Counted from the stretch's first letter, positions 1 to 7,882 are shown. The stretch: DNA of 10,000 nucleotides from Theodoxus fluviatilis (GCA_034096865.1 JAWQFJ010008327.1:1-10000); one strand, 5' to 3'. A program made the numbers and translations. Notes: a model not told the origin generated them from the sequence alone.

Positions 1-530
1 AAGACACAGAAGGGGGGAAAGGGGGGAAAGGGGGAGAAAGGGAAGAGGAAGAAGGGAAAAAAGAGAAAGAGAGGAGAGAGAGAGGAGGATTGTGAGAGAG
101 AGAGAGAAGAAGAGAGAGAAGAGAGAGAGGAGAGGGAGAAAGAAGAAAGAAAGAAAGAAAGAAGAAAGACCAGAAGAAATGAAAGAAGAAAGAAAGAAAG
201 AAAGAAAAGAAAGGAAAGGAATGTGAAGAAAGAAGCGAAAGAAAAGAAAGAGAAGAAAGGAAGAAAGAAAGAAAGAAAGAGCAGAAAGAGAGAAAGCGGA
301 AACACGAAAAGTGAAAAGACAAGGAGTACTAAGAAAAAAGGAATAAAAGAGGAAACAAAGAAAGAGAGAAAAAGGGACAGAGGCCAGAATAAATAGTAAA
401 GGAAAGGTGTAGATAGGAAGAAAGGAAGGAAAGAAAGGAAAGATATAGGAAACGATAAAGGAAAGTAAGGAGAAGAGAAAGAAGAAAGAAAGAAAAGAGA
501 AAGGGAAAGGAAAAGATAAAAGACAGAAAC
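1..530. repeat. GA-rich polypurine simple-sequence tract
   Basis: Nearly every base on the plus strand is A or G. There are short runs of (GA)n around 65-130 and of (GAAA)n around 147-168, 190-215 and 265-285, with GGGGGAAA blocks at the very start. Pyrimidines are scattered and become more frequent after about 300. The long reading frame on the minus strand (Phe/Leu/Ser-rich) is simply the translation of a polypyrimidine strand and is not a credible protein. Such long purine/pyrimidine asymmetry can form triplex (H-DNA) structures, which is general knowledge and is not shown here. Confidence 0.95.
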
Positions 531-540
531 TGACGAGGAC

Positions 541-840
541 AATGGACATGAATGAAATCACTGCAAAGGTGGTGCAGAGACATCTCCGTGACTTCATGTT
601 TTAAAACGTTAAAGATACGCGGACGTTAACTAAATGAGACTCAAAGATTGCAAACAGTCGTAGAATGACCAAGTGCACGCAGTCGTGTCCTCAGAGTCAC
701 GTGAGATTTGTCCATCACGTCTTCATTCATGGCTACGAGGGGCATGAGCTTGTCGAATGGAGGACTGCAATTCCTGTGACGCTAAGGAAAAATGGACATG
801 GCTCATCTTCACGAAGACGATCAGATGCGCTGCCGTCGCT
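541..840. other. Unique spacer, no gene recognised
   Basis: Base composition is mixed, between the GA tract and the 15-bp minisatellite. I see no convincing exon, RNA gene or mobile element. The only short motif of note is GTCACGTGAG at 696-705, which matches the E-box type bound by USF/MITF/TFE proteins. A single such site can easily occur by chance. Confidence 0.6.
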
Positions 841-1433
841 GTAGTCAGTAGAACGGTGGTCAGTAGAACGGTGGTCAGTACAGCGGTGGTCAGTAGAGCG
901 GTGTTCAGTACAGCGGTGGTCAGTACAGAGGTGGTCAGTATAGCGGTGGTCAGTACAGCGGTGGTCAGTATAGCGGTGGTCAGTACAGCGGTGGTCAGTA
1001 CAGCGGTGGTCAGTACAGCGGTGGTCAGTACAGCGGTGGTCAGTTCAGCGGTGGTCAGTACAGCGGTGGTCAGTACAGCGGTGGTCAGTACAGCGGTGGT
1101 CAGTACAGCGGTGGTCAGTACAGCGGTGGTCAGTACAGCGGCGGTCAGTAGAGCGGTGGTCAGTACAGCGGTGGTCAGTAGAGCGGTGGTCAGTAAAGCG
1201 GTGGTCAGTACAGCGGTGGTCAGTACAGCGGTGGTCAGTACAGAGGTGGTCAGTAGAGCGGTGGTCAGTAGAGCGGTGGTCAGTAGAGCGGTGGTCAGTA
1301 CAGCGGTGGTCAGTACAGCGGTGGTCAGTACAGCGGTGGTCAGTACAGCGGTGGTCAGTACAGCGATGGTCAGTACAGCGGTGGTCAGTACAGCGGTGGT
1401 CAGTACAGCGGTGGTCAGTACAGCGGTGGTCAG
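841..1433. repeat. 15-bp minisatellite, 39 units plus partial
   Basis: The consensus unit is GTGGTCAGTACAGCG. Units start at 841 and every 15 bp thereafter to 1411, with no length variants, and a partial unit (GTGGTCAG) ends at 1433. The commonest variant changes the C of TACAG to G, T or A. Other variants are GAACG at the left edge, GAGG for GCGG, TTCAG, and GCGGTCAG at 1141. Edge units are the most diverged. Because 15 is a multiple of 3, three of the six frames stay open over most or all of the array. They read as pentapeptides: Val-Val-Ser-Thr-Ala on plus, Leu-Thr-Thr-Ala-Val or His-Arg-Cys-Thr-Asp on minus. This is expected from a period of 15 and does not itself prove coding. The longest open frame runs on the minus strand from an ATG at 1580 to 723 (285 codons). 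I treat the region as a non-coding minisatellite unless transcripts say otherwise. Confidence 0.95.
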
Positions 1434-1440
1434 AGCACCG

Positions 1441-1560
1441 AGATAGATATGACAAGATCGCGGGTTCACGAAACTTTTTCGGCCTACCCTGGAAGGGTTT
1501 TGGGTATGTTCTATTACAACAAATAACATAATTTTACCCCTTTTTTGGTTACCACTACAG
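1441..1560 (+). promoter_or_regulatory. Intron-like segment ending in 3' splice-site-like signal
   Basis: This is AT-richer unique sequence ending in a pyrimidine run (ACCCCTTTTTTGG) followed by TTACCACTACAG, so that AG falls at 1559-1560. That is a good match to a metazoan polypyrimidine tract plus CAG acceptor. No donor upstream can be paired with it with confidence, so the splice site is an inference from motif alone. Confidence 0.35.
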
Positions 1561-1803
1561 GCACCAGTTCTGTGCGACATGTCAGTCTGACATGACGAGA
1601 ACCCCCAATAAAGACGCAGCCATGGTTACACGTCCACCGCCCTGTGTGAAAAGAGGTGGAATGCCGCGATGGAGGACATGTGTTCCACAGACGCTGCCTG
1701 CTGCCCGCCACCGCTCTGGGAGTCAGTCTTGGTGTCTGGCCACGTCAGCATCGGGCAAATGCCAGGAGGTCAGCGTGTCTACACTGCATCGTCATCACGT
1801 CTG
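1561..1803 (+). CDS. Possible exon, product unknown (frame undecided)
   Basis: This is a mixed-composition stretch between an acceptor-like signal (AG at 1560) and the C/T-rich repeat. Two plus-strand frames are open. The one continuous with the acceptor starts with the codon at 1562 and reads HQFCATCQSDMTRTPNKD..., with several Cys. The other is open from 1612, after a TAA at 1609-1611. It has an ATG at 1669, starting MEDMCSTDAACCPPPLWESV, and has the more protein-like composition. Both frames then run into meaningless Pro/Leu-rich translation of the C tract, so any real exon must end by about 1803, where CTGG|GTAGAG is a weak donor candidate. AATAAA at 1607-1612 is also present. I recognise no domain. 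It may be non-coding. Confidence 0.22.
1578..1594. repeat. Short perfect inverted repeat (7-bp arms, 3-bp loop)
   Basis: CATGTCA, then GTC, then TGACATG forms a perfect stem of 7 bp with a 3-base loop. It lies just downstream of the candidate acceptor. A hairpin this short has no assigned role. Confidence 0.7.
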
Positions 1804-1819
1804 GGTAGAGCAGTGCGCA

Positions 1820-2050
1820 CCTTCCTTGCCCCCCCTTCCCTTGCCCCCCTCCCCTTGCCCCCCTTCCTTGCCCCCCTTCCTTGCCCCCCCCCTCCCCTTG
1901 CCCCCCTTCCTTGCCCCCTTCCTTGCCCCCTCCTCATTGCCCCCATCATTCCCCCCCTCCTTGCCCCCTCCTTCCTTGCCCCCCATCCACTGCCCCCCTT
2001 CCTTGCCCCCCTGCCCCCTTTCCCTCTCCCTTCACACCTGTTTTCCTCAT
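1820..2050. repeat. C/T-rich imperfect repeat (CCTTGCCCCCC-like)
   Basis: Irregular repeats of CCTTCCTTGCCCCC and CCCTTGCCCCCC make the plus strand nearly pure pyrimidine. Repeat lengths drift through about 9 to 19 bp, as expected from slippage. Runs of 5-8 C occur many times, so the minus strand has G runs compatible with G-quadruplexes. Three plus-strand frames stay open as Pro/Leu/Ser-rich nonsense, which I do not consider proteins. Confidence 0.9.
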
Positions 2051-2181
2051 TAACACTCTCCCGCGTTACTCCCTACCACCCACCACCCACCCCCCATCCC
2101 CACCCCCACTGCCGCCCCTACAGTTTGCTATTTCTGTCGACCCTCTTTCCCAAATACACACCTCTCTCCCATGTCCTCAGC
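2051..2181. other. C/A-rich spacer before the 38-bp satellite
   Basis: This holds CCACC/CCCA-type low complexity around 2075-2120, then a short unique stretch (TTTGCTATTTCTGTCGACC). It ends in CCTCAGC directly before the first satellite unit. No gene is seen. Confidence 0.6.
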
Positions 2182-5100
2182 CACTCCTCCCTATCCGTGT
2201 CCCTCTAGACCCTAGTGACCACTCCTCCCTATCCGTGTCCCTCTAGACCCTAGTGACCACTCCTCCCTATCCGTGTCCTTCTAGACGCTAGTGACCACTC
2301 CTCCCTATCCGTGTCCCTCTAGACCCACGTGACCACTCCTCCCTATCCGTGTCCCTCTAGACCCTAGTGACCACTCCTCCCTATCCGTGTCCCTCTAGAC
2401 CCTAGTGACCACTCCTCCCTATCCGTGTCCCTCTAGACCCTAGTGACCACTCCTCCCTATCCGTGTCCCTCTAGACCCTAGTGACCACTCCTCCCTATCC
2501 GTGTCCCTCTAGACCCTAGTGACCACTCCTCCCTATCCGTGTCCCTCTAGACCCAAGTGACCACTCCTCCCTATCCGTGTCCCTCTAGACCCACGTGACC
2601 ACTCCTCCCTATCCGTGTCCCTCTAGACCCTAGTGACCACTCCTCCCTATCCGTGTCCCTCTAGACCCTAGTGACCACTCCTCCCTATCCGTGTCCCTCT
2701 AGACCCTAGTGACCACTCCTCCCTATCCGTGTCCCTCTAGACCCACGTGACCACTCCTCCCTATCCGTGTCCCTCTAGACCCTAGTGACCACTCCTCCCT
2801 ATCCGTGTCCCTCTAGACCCTAGTGACCACTCCTCCCTATCCGTGTCCCTCTAGACCCACGTGACCACTCCTCCCTATCCGTGTCCCTCTAGACCCTAGT
2901 GACCACTCCTCCCTATCCGTGTCCCTCTAGACCCACGTGACCACTCCTCCCTATCCGTGTCCCTCTAGACCCTAGTGACCACTCCTCCCTATCCGTGTCC
3001 CTCTAGACCCTAGTGACCACTCCTCCCTATCCGTGTCCCTCTAGACCCACGTGACCACTCCTCCCTATCCGTGTCCCTCTAGACCCTAGTGACCACTCCT
3101 CCCTATCCGTGTCCCTCTAGACCCTAGTGACCACTCCTCCCTATCCGTGTCCCTCTAGACCCTAGTGACCACTCCTCCCTATCCGTGTCCCTCTAGACCC
3201 TAGTGACCACTCCTCCCTATCCGTGTCCCTCTAGACCCTAGTGACCACTCCTCCCTATCCGTGTCCCTCTAGACCCTAGTGACCACTCCTCCCTATCCGT
3301 GTCCCTCTAGACCCTAGTGACCACTCCTCCCTATCCGTGTCCCTCTAGACCCAGTGACCACTCCTCCCTATCCGTGTCCCTCTAGACCCTAGTGACCACT
3401 CCTCCCTATCCGTGTCCCTCTAGACCCTAGTGACCACTCCTCCCTATCCGTGTCCCTCTAGACCCTAGTGACCACTCCTCCCTATCCGTGTCCCTCTAGA
3501 CCCAGTGACCACTCCTCCCTATCCGTGTCCCTCTAGACCCAGTGACCACTCCTCCCTATCCGTGTCCCTCTAGACCCTAGTGACCACTCCTCCCTATCCG
3601 TGTCCCTCTAGACCCTAGTGACCACTCCTCCCTATCCGTGTCCCTCTAGACCCACGTGACCACTCCTCCCTATCCGTGTCCCTCTAGACCCTAGTGACCA
3701 CTCCTCCCTATCCGTGTCCCTCTAGACCCTAGTGACCACTCCTCCCTATCCGTGTCCCTCTAGACCCAAGTGACCACTCCTCCCTATCCGTGTCCCTCTA
3801 GACCCTAGTGACCACTCCTCCCTATCCGTGTCCCTCTAGACCCTAGTGACCACTCCTCCCTATCCGTGTCCCTCTAGACCCTAGTGACCACTCCTCCCTA
3901 TCCGTGTCCCTCTAGACCCTAGTGACCACTCCTCCCTATCCGTGTCCCTCTAGACCCAGTGACCACTCCTCCCTATCCGTGTCCCTCTAGACCCTAGTGA
4001 CCACTCCTCCCTATCCGTGTCCCTCTAGACCCTAGTGACCACTCCTCCCTATCCGTGTCCCTCTAGACCCTAGTGACCACTCCTCCCTATCCGTGTCCCT
4101 CTAGACCCTAGTGACCACTCCTCCCTATCCGTGTCCCTCTAGACCCTAGTGACCACTCCTCCCTATCCGTGTCCCTCTAGACCCTAGTGACCACTCCTCC
4201 CTATCCGTGTCCCTCTAGACCCTAGTGACCACTCCTCCCTATCCGTGTCCCTCTAGACCCTAGTGACCACTCCTCCCTATCCGTGTCCCTCTAGACCCTA
4301 GTGACCACTCCTCCCTATCCGTGTCCCTCTAGACCCTAGTGACCACTCCTCCCTATCCGTGTCCCTCTAGACCCTAGTGACCACTCCTCCCTATCCGTGT
4401 CCCTCTAGACCCTAGTGACCACTCCTCCCTATCCGTGTCCCTCTAGACCCACGTGACCACTCCTCCCTATCCGTGTCCCTCTAGACCCACGTGACCACTC
4501 CTCCCTATCCGTGTCCCTCTAGACCCAGTGACCACTCCTCCCTATCCGTGTCCCTCTAGACCCAGTGACCACTCCTCCCTATCCGTGTCCCTCTAGACCC
4601 TAGTGACCACTCCTCCCTATCCGTGTCCCTCTAGACCCTAGTGACCACTCCTCCCTATCCGTGTCCCTCTAGACCCAGTGACCACTCCTCCCTATCCGTG
4701 TCCCTCTAGACCCAGTGACCACTCCTCCCTATCCGTGTCCCTCTAGACCCTAGTGACCACTCCTCCCTATCCGTGTCCCTCTAGACCCTAGTGACCACTC
4801 CTCCCTATCCGTGTCCCTCTAGACCCTAGTGACCACTCCTCCCTATCCGTGTCCCTCTAGACCCTAGTGACCACTCCTCCCTATCCGTGTCCCTCTAGAC
4901 CCTAGTGACCACTCCTCCCTATCCGTGTCCCTCTAGACCCTAGTGACCACTCCTCCCTATCCGTGTCCCTCTAGACCCTAGTGACCACTCCTCCCTATCC
5001 GTGTCCCTCTAGACCCTAGTGACCACTCCTCCCTATCCGTGTCCCTCTAGACCCACGTGACCACTCCTCCCTATCCGTGTCCCTCTAGACCCTAGTGACC

Positions 5101-5631
5101 ACTCCTCCCTATCCGTGTCCCTCTAGACCCACGTGACCACTCCTCCCTATCCGTGTCCCTCTAGACCCTAGTGACCACTCCTCCCTATCCGTGTCCCTCT
5201 AGACCCACGTGACCACTCCTCCCTATCCGTGTCCCTCTAGACCCTAGTGACCACTCCTCCCTATCCGTGTCCCTCTAGACCCACGTGACCACTCCTCCCT
5301 ATCCGTGTCCCTCTAGACCCTAGTGACCACTCCTCCCTATCCGTGTCCCTCTAGACCCACGTGACCACTCCTCCCTATCCGTGTCCCTCTAGACCCACGT
5401 GACCACTCCTCCCTATCCGTGTCCCTCTAGACCCTAGTGACCACTCCTCCCTATCCGTGTCCCTCTAGACCCTAGTGACCACTCCTCCCTATCCGTGTCC
5501 CTCTAGACCCTAGTGACTACTCCTCCCTATCCGTGTCCTTCTAGACCCTAGTGACCACTCCTCCCTATCCGTGTCCCTCTAGACCCACGTGACCACTCCT
5601 CCCTATCCGTGTCCTTCTAGACCCTAGTGAC
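2182..5631. repeat. 38-bp satellite array, 91 units
   Basis: The unit runs CACTCCTCCCTATCCGTG, then TCCCTCTAGACCC, then TAGTGAC (38 bp). The span is 3450 bp. By my reading, 8 units lack one base, and 91 x 38 - 8 = 3450, so there are 91 units with no interruption. Differences are almost confined to the bases after TCTAGACCC. By my count about 65 units have TAGTGAC, 16 have ACGTGAC (creating CACGTG), 8 have AGTGAC (37-bp units) and 2 have AAGTGAC. Extra changes cluster at the edges: unit 3 has TCCTTCTAGACGC, and the last four units include GACTAC and TCCTTCTAG. This is the usual pattern of a homogenised core with decayed ends. The period is not a multiple of 3, every unit carries TAG in some frame, and no long frame crosses the array. 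It is therefore non-coding satellite DNA. Confidence 0.97.
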
Positions 5632-6340
5632 CACTCTCACCCTCACTTCCTGTATGGGACATTGGACAGCTGTCCGAAGTGACCACTCTCACCCTCACTT
5701 CCTGTATGGGACATTGGACAGCTGTCCGAAGTGACCACTCTCACCCTCACTTCCTGTATGGGACATTGGACAGCTGTCCAAAGTGACCACTCTCACCCTC
5801 ACTTCCTGTATGGGACATTGGACAGCTGCCCGAAGTGAACACCCTCACCATGACTTCATGTATGGGACATTGGACAGCTGTCCGAAGTGACCACTCTCAC
5901 CCTCACTTCCTGTAAGGGACATTGGACAGCTGTCCGAAGTGACCACTCTCACCCTCACTTCCTGTAAGGGACATTGGACAGCTGTCCGAAGTGACCACTC
6001 TCACCCTCACTTCCTGTATGGGACATTGGACAGCTGTCCGAAGTGACCACTCTCACCCTCACTTCCTGTATGGGACATTGGACAGCTGTCCGAAGTGACC
6101 ACTCTCACCTCCACTTCCTGTATGGGACATTAGACAGCTGTCCGAAGTGACCACTCTCACCCTCACTTTCTGAATGGAACATTGGACAGCTGTCCGAAGT
6201 GACAACTCTCACCTTCACTTCCTGTATGGGACATTGGACAGCTGTCCAAAGTGACCACTCTCACCCTCACTTCCTGTATGGGACATTGGACAGCTGTCCG
6301 AAGTGACCACTCTCACCTTCACTTCCCGTATGGGACATTG
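5632..6340. repeat. 52-bp satellite array, 13 units plus partial
   Basis: The unit runs CACTCTCACCCTCACTTC, then CTGTATGGGACATT, then GGACAGCTGTCC, then GAAGTGAC (52 bp). Starts at 5632 and 6308 are 676 bp apart, exactly 13 periods, and a partial unit ends at GGGACATTG near 6340. The array is more diverged than the 38-bp one: the unit near 5840 has GAACACCCTCACCATG, some units have GTAAGGG for GTATGGG, and one has TTAGACAGC. Each unit contains the 12-bp perfect palindrome GGACAGCTGTCC, first at 5664-5675, although some copies carry mutations in it. The array joins the 38-bp satellite directly through shared AGTGACCACTC sequence. It is non-coding. Confidence 0.96.
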
Positions 6341-6535
6341 CATTACTGCCCATTCCACAGGTGCATAATTATTTAGACAGAGGTAAATGTTTTTCTTGTC
6401 ATTTCGAGTAGTAAATCAGTGATCGCATGGACGTTACCAATCAAGGCTCTGATTTGTCTGATAACAACTGCACGACGTCAGCAGCAGTGCACGTAATCAT
6501 GTAGATGTATCATGCCTGAAATCGAAAGCGAGAAG
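6341..6535. other. AT-richer unique spacer
   Basis: Sequence here is unique and without obvious repeats (for example CATAATTATTTAGACAG and GTTACCAATCAAGG). No exon, promoter or RNA gene can be supported. Confidence 0.55.
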
Positions 6536-6602
6536 CTACGACGGGCCAAAGCAGAAAGACAAAAAATATTTACAGGAACTTCCCAACCCTTCAAACTTGG
6601 TT
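6536..6602. repeat. 66-bp direct repeat, copy 1
   Basis: It begins CTACGACGGGCCAAAGC and contains ATTTACAGGAACTTCCC followed by AACCCTTCAAAC. It matches copy 2 at 6875-6940 except for a CC/AA difference, one A/C substitution and one base of length, about 94% identity by eye. It is likely part of an interspersed repeat family or a local duplication; which one cannot be told from a single locus. Confidence 0.9.
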
Positions 6603-6874
6603 ACAATATACACCAGTTCCTGCCAGCCCACCCCCCAGTGCTCTCCCCTCTTGCATGAGTACACGGTCAGCCCCTCAGCCTCTACTCGCTTGTTGAAACC
6701 ATGTCTTTTTGACAGGCGAAGATGGGCGAGCATGCTTTGGGGTTGGACGATGTGCGAGGCGCAGAGCCGTGGTTCTAACCTTGGGATGGAGAAATCTGGG
6801 TTTATTGAAATATCGTGACAATGTGGGATGTTATACTGGCTGCTACCTTGTGTCGTTAGCTTTGGTTCAAATGT
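6603..6874. other. Spacer between the two direct-repeat copies
   Basis: These 272 bp hold no convincing gene. GTGGTTCTAACC at about 6769-6780 resembles both a tRNA-type B box with a mismatch and the end motif of some hAT transposons. No matching A box, partner inverted repeat or target duplication is visible, so neither is called. The spacer and its flanking copies could together be one interspersed element. Confidence 0.45.
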
Positions 6875-6955
6875 CTACGACGGGAAAAAGCAGAAAGACA
6901 AAAACTATTTACAGGAACTTCCCAACCCTTCAAACTGGTTTATTAAAAAAAAAAA
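6875..6955. repeat. 66-bp direct repeat, copy 2, followed by A11
   Basis: It begins CTACGACGGGAAAAAGC and is colinear with copy 1 through CTTCAAAC to about 6940. It is then followed by TTTATT and a run of 11 A ending at 6955. An A-run after a repeated 3' end is a feature of SINE/LINE-type retroposons (established knowledge). Copy 1 has no such tail, so the retroposon reading is weak. Confidence 0.85.
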
Positions 6956-7203
6956 TCTCTTTAAGTAAGATCTACAAGACTGGTGGCCAAGCACTATCGT
7001 TTGCGTGTTTGTTCGTTTGTTCTTTCCTTGGATCAGTCTTCTTTTCGTTCGATGCGCAATAATCATTGTTGTATCACTCTCATTTCGCAAATTAAAGTAC
7101 GACCAGGTTTTGCTACATACATACGTCACTCCTCAAACGTCCCTAACTCCTGAATCCTAGCACTCTGAATCCATCCTCATCCCCATCCTTCCATCTTCTC
7201 CAT
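6956..7203. other. Unique spacer, no gene recognised
   Basis: Mixed AT-rich sequence becomes pyrimidine-rich towards 7203 (CCATCCTCATCCCCATCC). Short frames on both strands have no recognisable domain and start in non-conserved contexts. Confidence 0.5.
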
Positions 7204-7259
7204 TCACCAACCCCCTCCCCCCACCCCCCTCCCCCCACCCCCCCTTCCCCCATCCCCCT
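7204..7259. repeat. Dense C tract (G-quadruplex/i-motif capable)
   Basis: Successive runs of 5-7 C are separated by single A, T or TT (CCCCCTCCCCCCACCCCCCT and so on). Eight or so such runs give a strong potential for a G-quadruplex on the minus strand and an i-motif on the plus strand. It lies about 55 bp upstream of the acceptor at 7313 and could also act as an extended pyrimidine tract. Confidence 0.85.
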
Positions 7260-7313
7260 GCCCATCTGTTGCCTCTAACCGAGTAACTGCTTCTGGTTTG
7301 ATTGCATCCACAG

Positions 7314-7560
7314 CCCAGCGCAAGACACGCGCACCCACCAGAAAAAGGCCCCGGATGTGGAGGTAGAGGAAAGTTCGATGCAAATACCACCAGGTTCTGG
7401 CAACATGGCTACAAGCACTGCCAGCGCAAGGGAGGCTATTCTGGACGGAGCCTGTCGTGTGGATTGCATGTCTACACACAGCGAGGCCTGCACGACTCTT
7501 CGTGGCAAGGAGGGATGTTTGCACTACACACAGCTTGGAGAAAACATTCGCGTTGCCATG
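7314..7560 (+). CDS. Candidate internal exon, product unknown
   Basis: Upstream is TTCTGGTTTGATTGCATCCACAG, an acceptor-like sequence with AG at 7312-7313. Downstream is GCCATG|GTGAGG, a good donor at 7561. Between them, one plus frame is open for 82 codons; the exon would enter with one leftover base and end exactly on a codon. The peptide begins PAQDTRTHQKKAPDVEVEES and includes AREAILDGACRVDC and HYTQLGENIRVAM. Its Ala/Ser/Thr/Glu-rich make-up is more protein-like than the parallel frame, which is rich in His, Trp, Arg and Cys. I recognise no family. The same frame stays open past the donor to a TGA at 7696-7698, so a terminal exon is the alternative; the peptide after 7560 looks random. 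A second plus frame is also open to 7739, so the frame choice is inference. Confidence 0.35.
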
Positions 7561-7882
7561 GTGAGGAACAACAAGGAAATTTTTTCTCTCAAAAGGTCCA
7601 AGTGGTCTACACCTACGTGCGATACCTTGCTATATTCTATCTCGGATATTTCCTATCAGAGAGGTCTGCAGAAATTATCACGCAATCGCTTAGTCTGAGT
7701 TTTCCTGCCATTTCTGTGTGGAAAGATCGACTGCAGTAGATGTAGTCTTTTTGGACAGCTTCTCTTGAAACATGGCATGTACAAACTTCTATGAAACTCC
7801 TAGCCATTCGCTACTGTTGTATGAAACGATAAAGACTTAATATACACACCATTAAATGCAACTGTCCGTAAGTGTGAAAGCG
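7561..7882 (+). other. Spacer with ATTAAA and donor-like site
   Basis: This follows the candidate exon. It contains a further acceptor-like TTTTTTCTCTCAAAAG, ending near 7596, and ATTAAA at 7851-7856, a common variant poly(A) signal. It also has GTCC|GTAAGTG at 7868, a near-perfect 5' splice-site sequence just 15 bp before the 31-bp array. These signals conflict with each other and none can be confirmed. No protein domain is seen. Confidence 0.35.

Noticed and set aside
329..583. Minus-strand 84-codon frame rich in Phe, Leu and Ser
   Set aside because: It is the translation of the polypyrimidine strand of the GA tract, with no domain or sensible start context.
757..1446. Plus-strand Val-Val-Ser-Thr-Ala repeat protein
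   Set aside because: The commonest variants are non-conservative in this frame (Thr to Arg, Ile or Lys), and a 15-bp period keeps several frames open by default.
1607..1612. AATAAA as a real poly(A) signal
   Set aside because: It sits inside the candidate exon with no downstream GU-rich element seen; it is a common hexamer and probably chance.
1592..2246. Three overlapping plus-strand frames and one minus frame rich in Pro, Leu, Gly or Glu
   Set aside because: They are long only because the C/T repeat lacks stop codons in those phases. Several frames being open at once argues against coding.
2182..5631. CRISPR array
   Set aside because: There are no unique spacers. Units are contiguous and near-identical over their full 38 bp, the surroundings look eukaryotic, and no cas genes are present.
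6769..6790. hAT transposon end or tRNA-derived SINE B box (GTGGTTCTAACC)
   Set aside because: No partner inverted terminal repeat, target duplication or A box could be found, and the B-box match has a mismatch.
7157..7524. Overlapping minus-strand frames across the C tract and candidate exon
   Set aside because: They translate the G-rich strand into Gly-rich nonsense and overlap a better plus-strand candidate.
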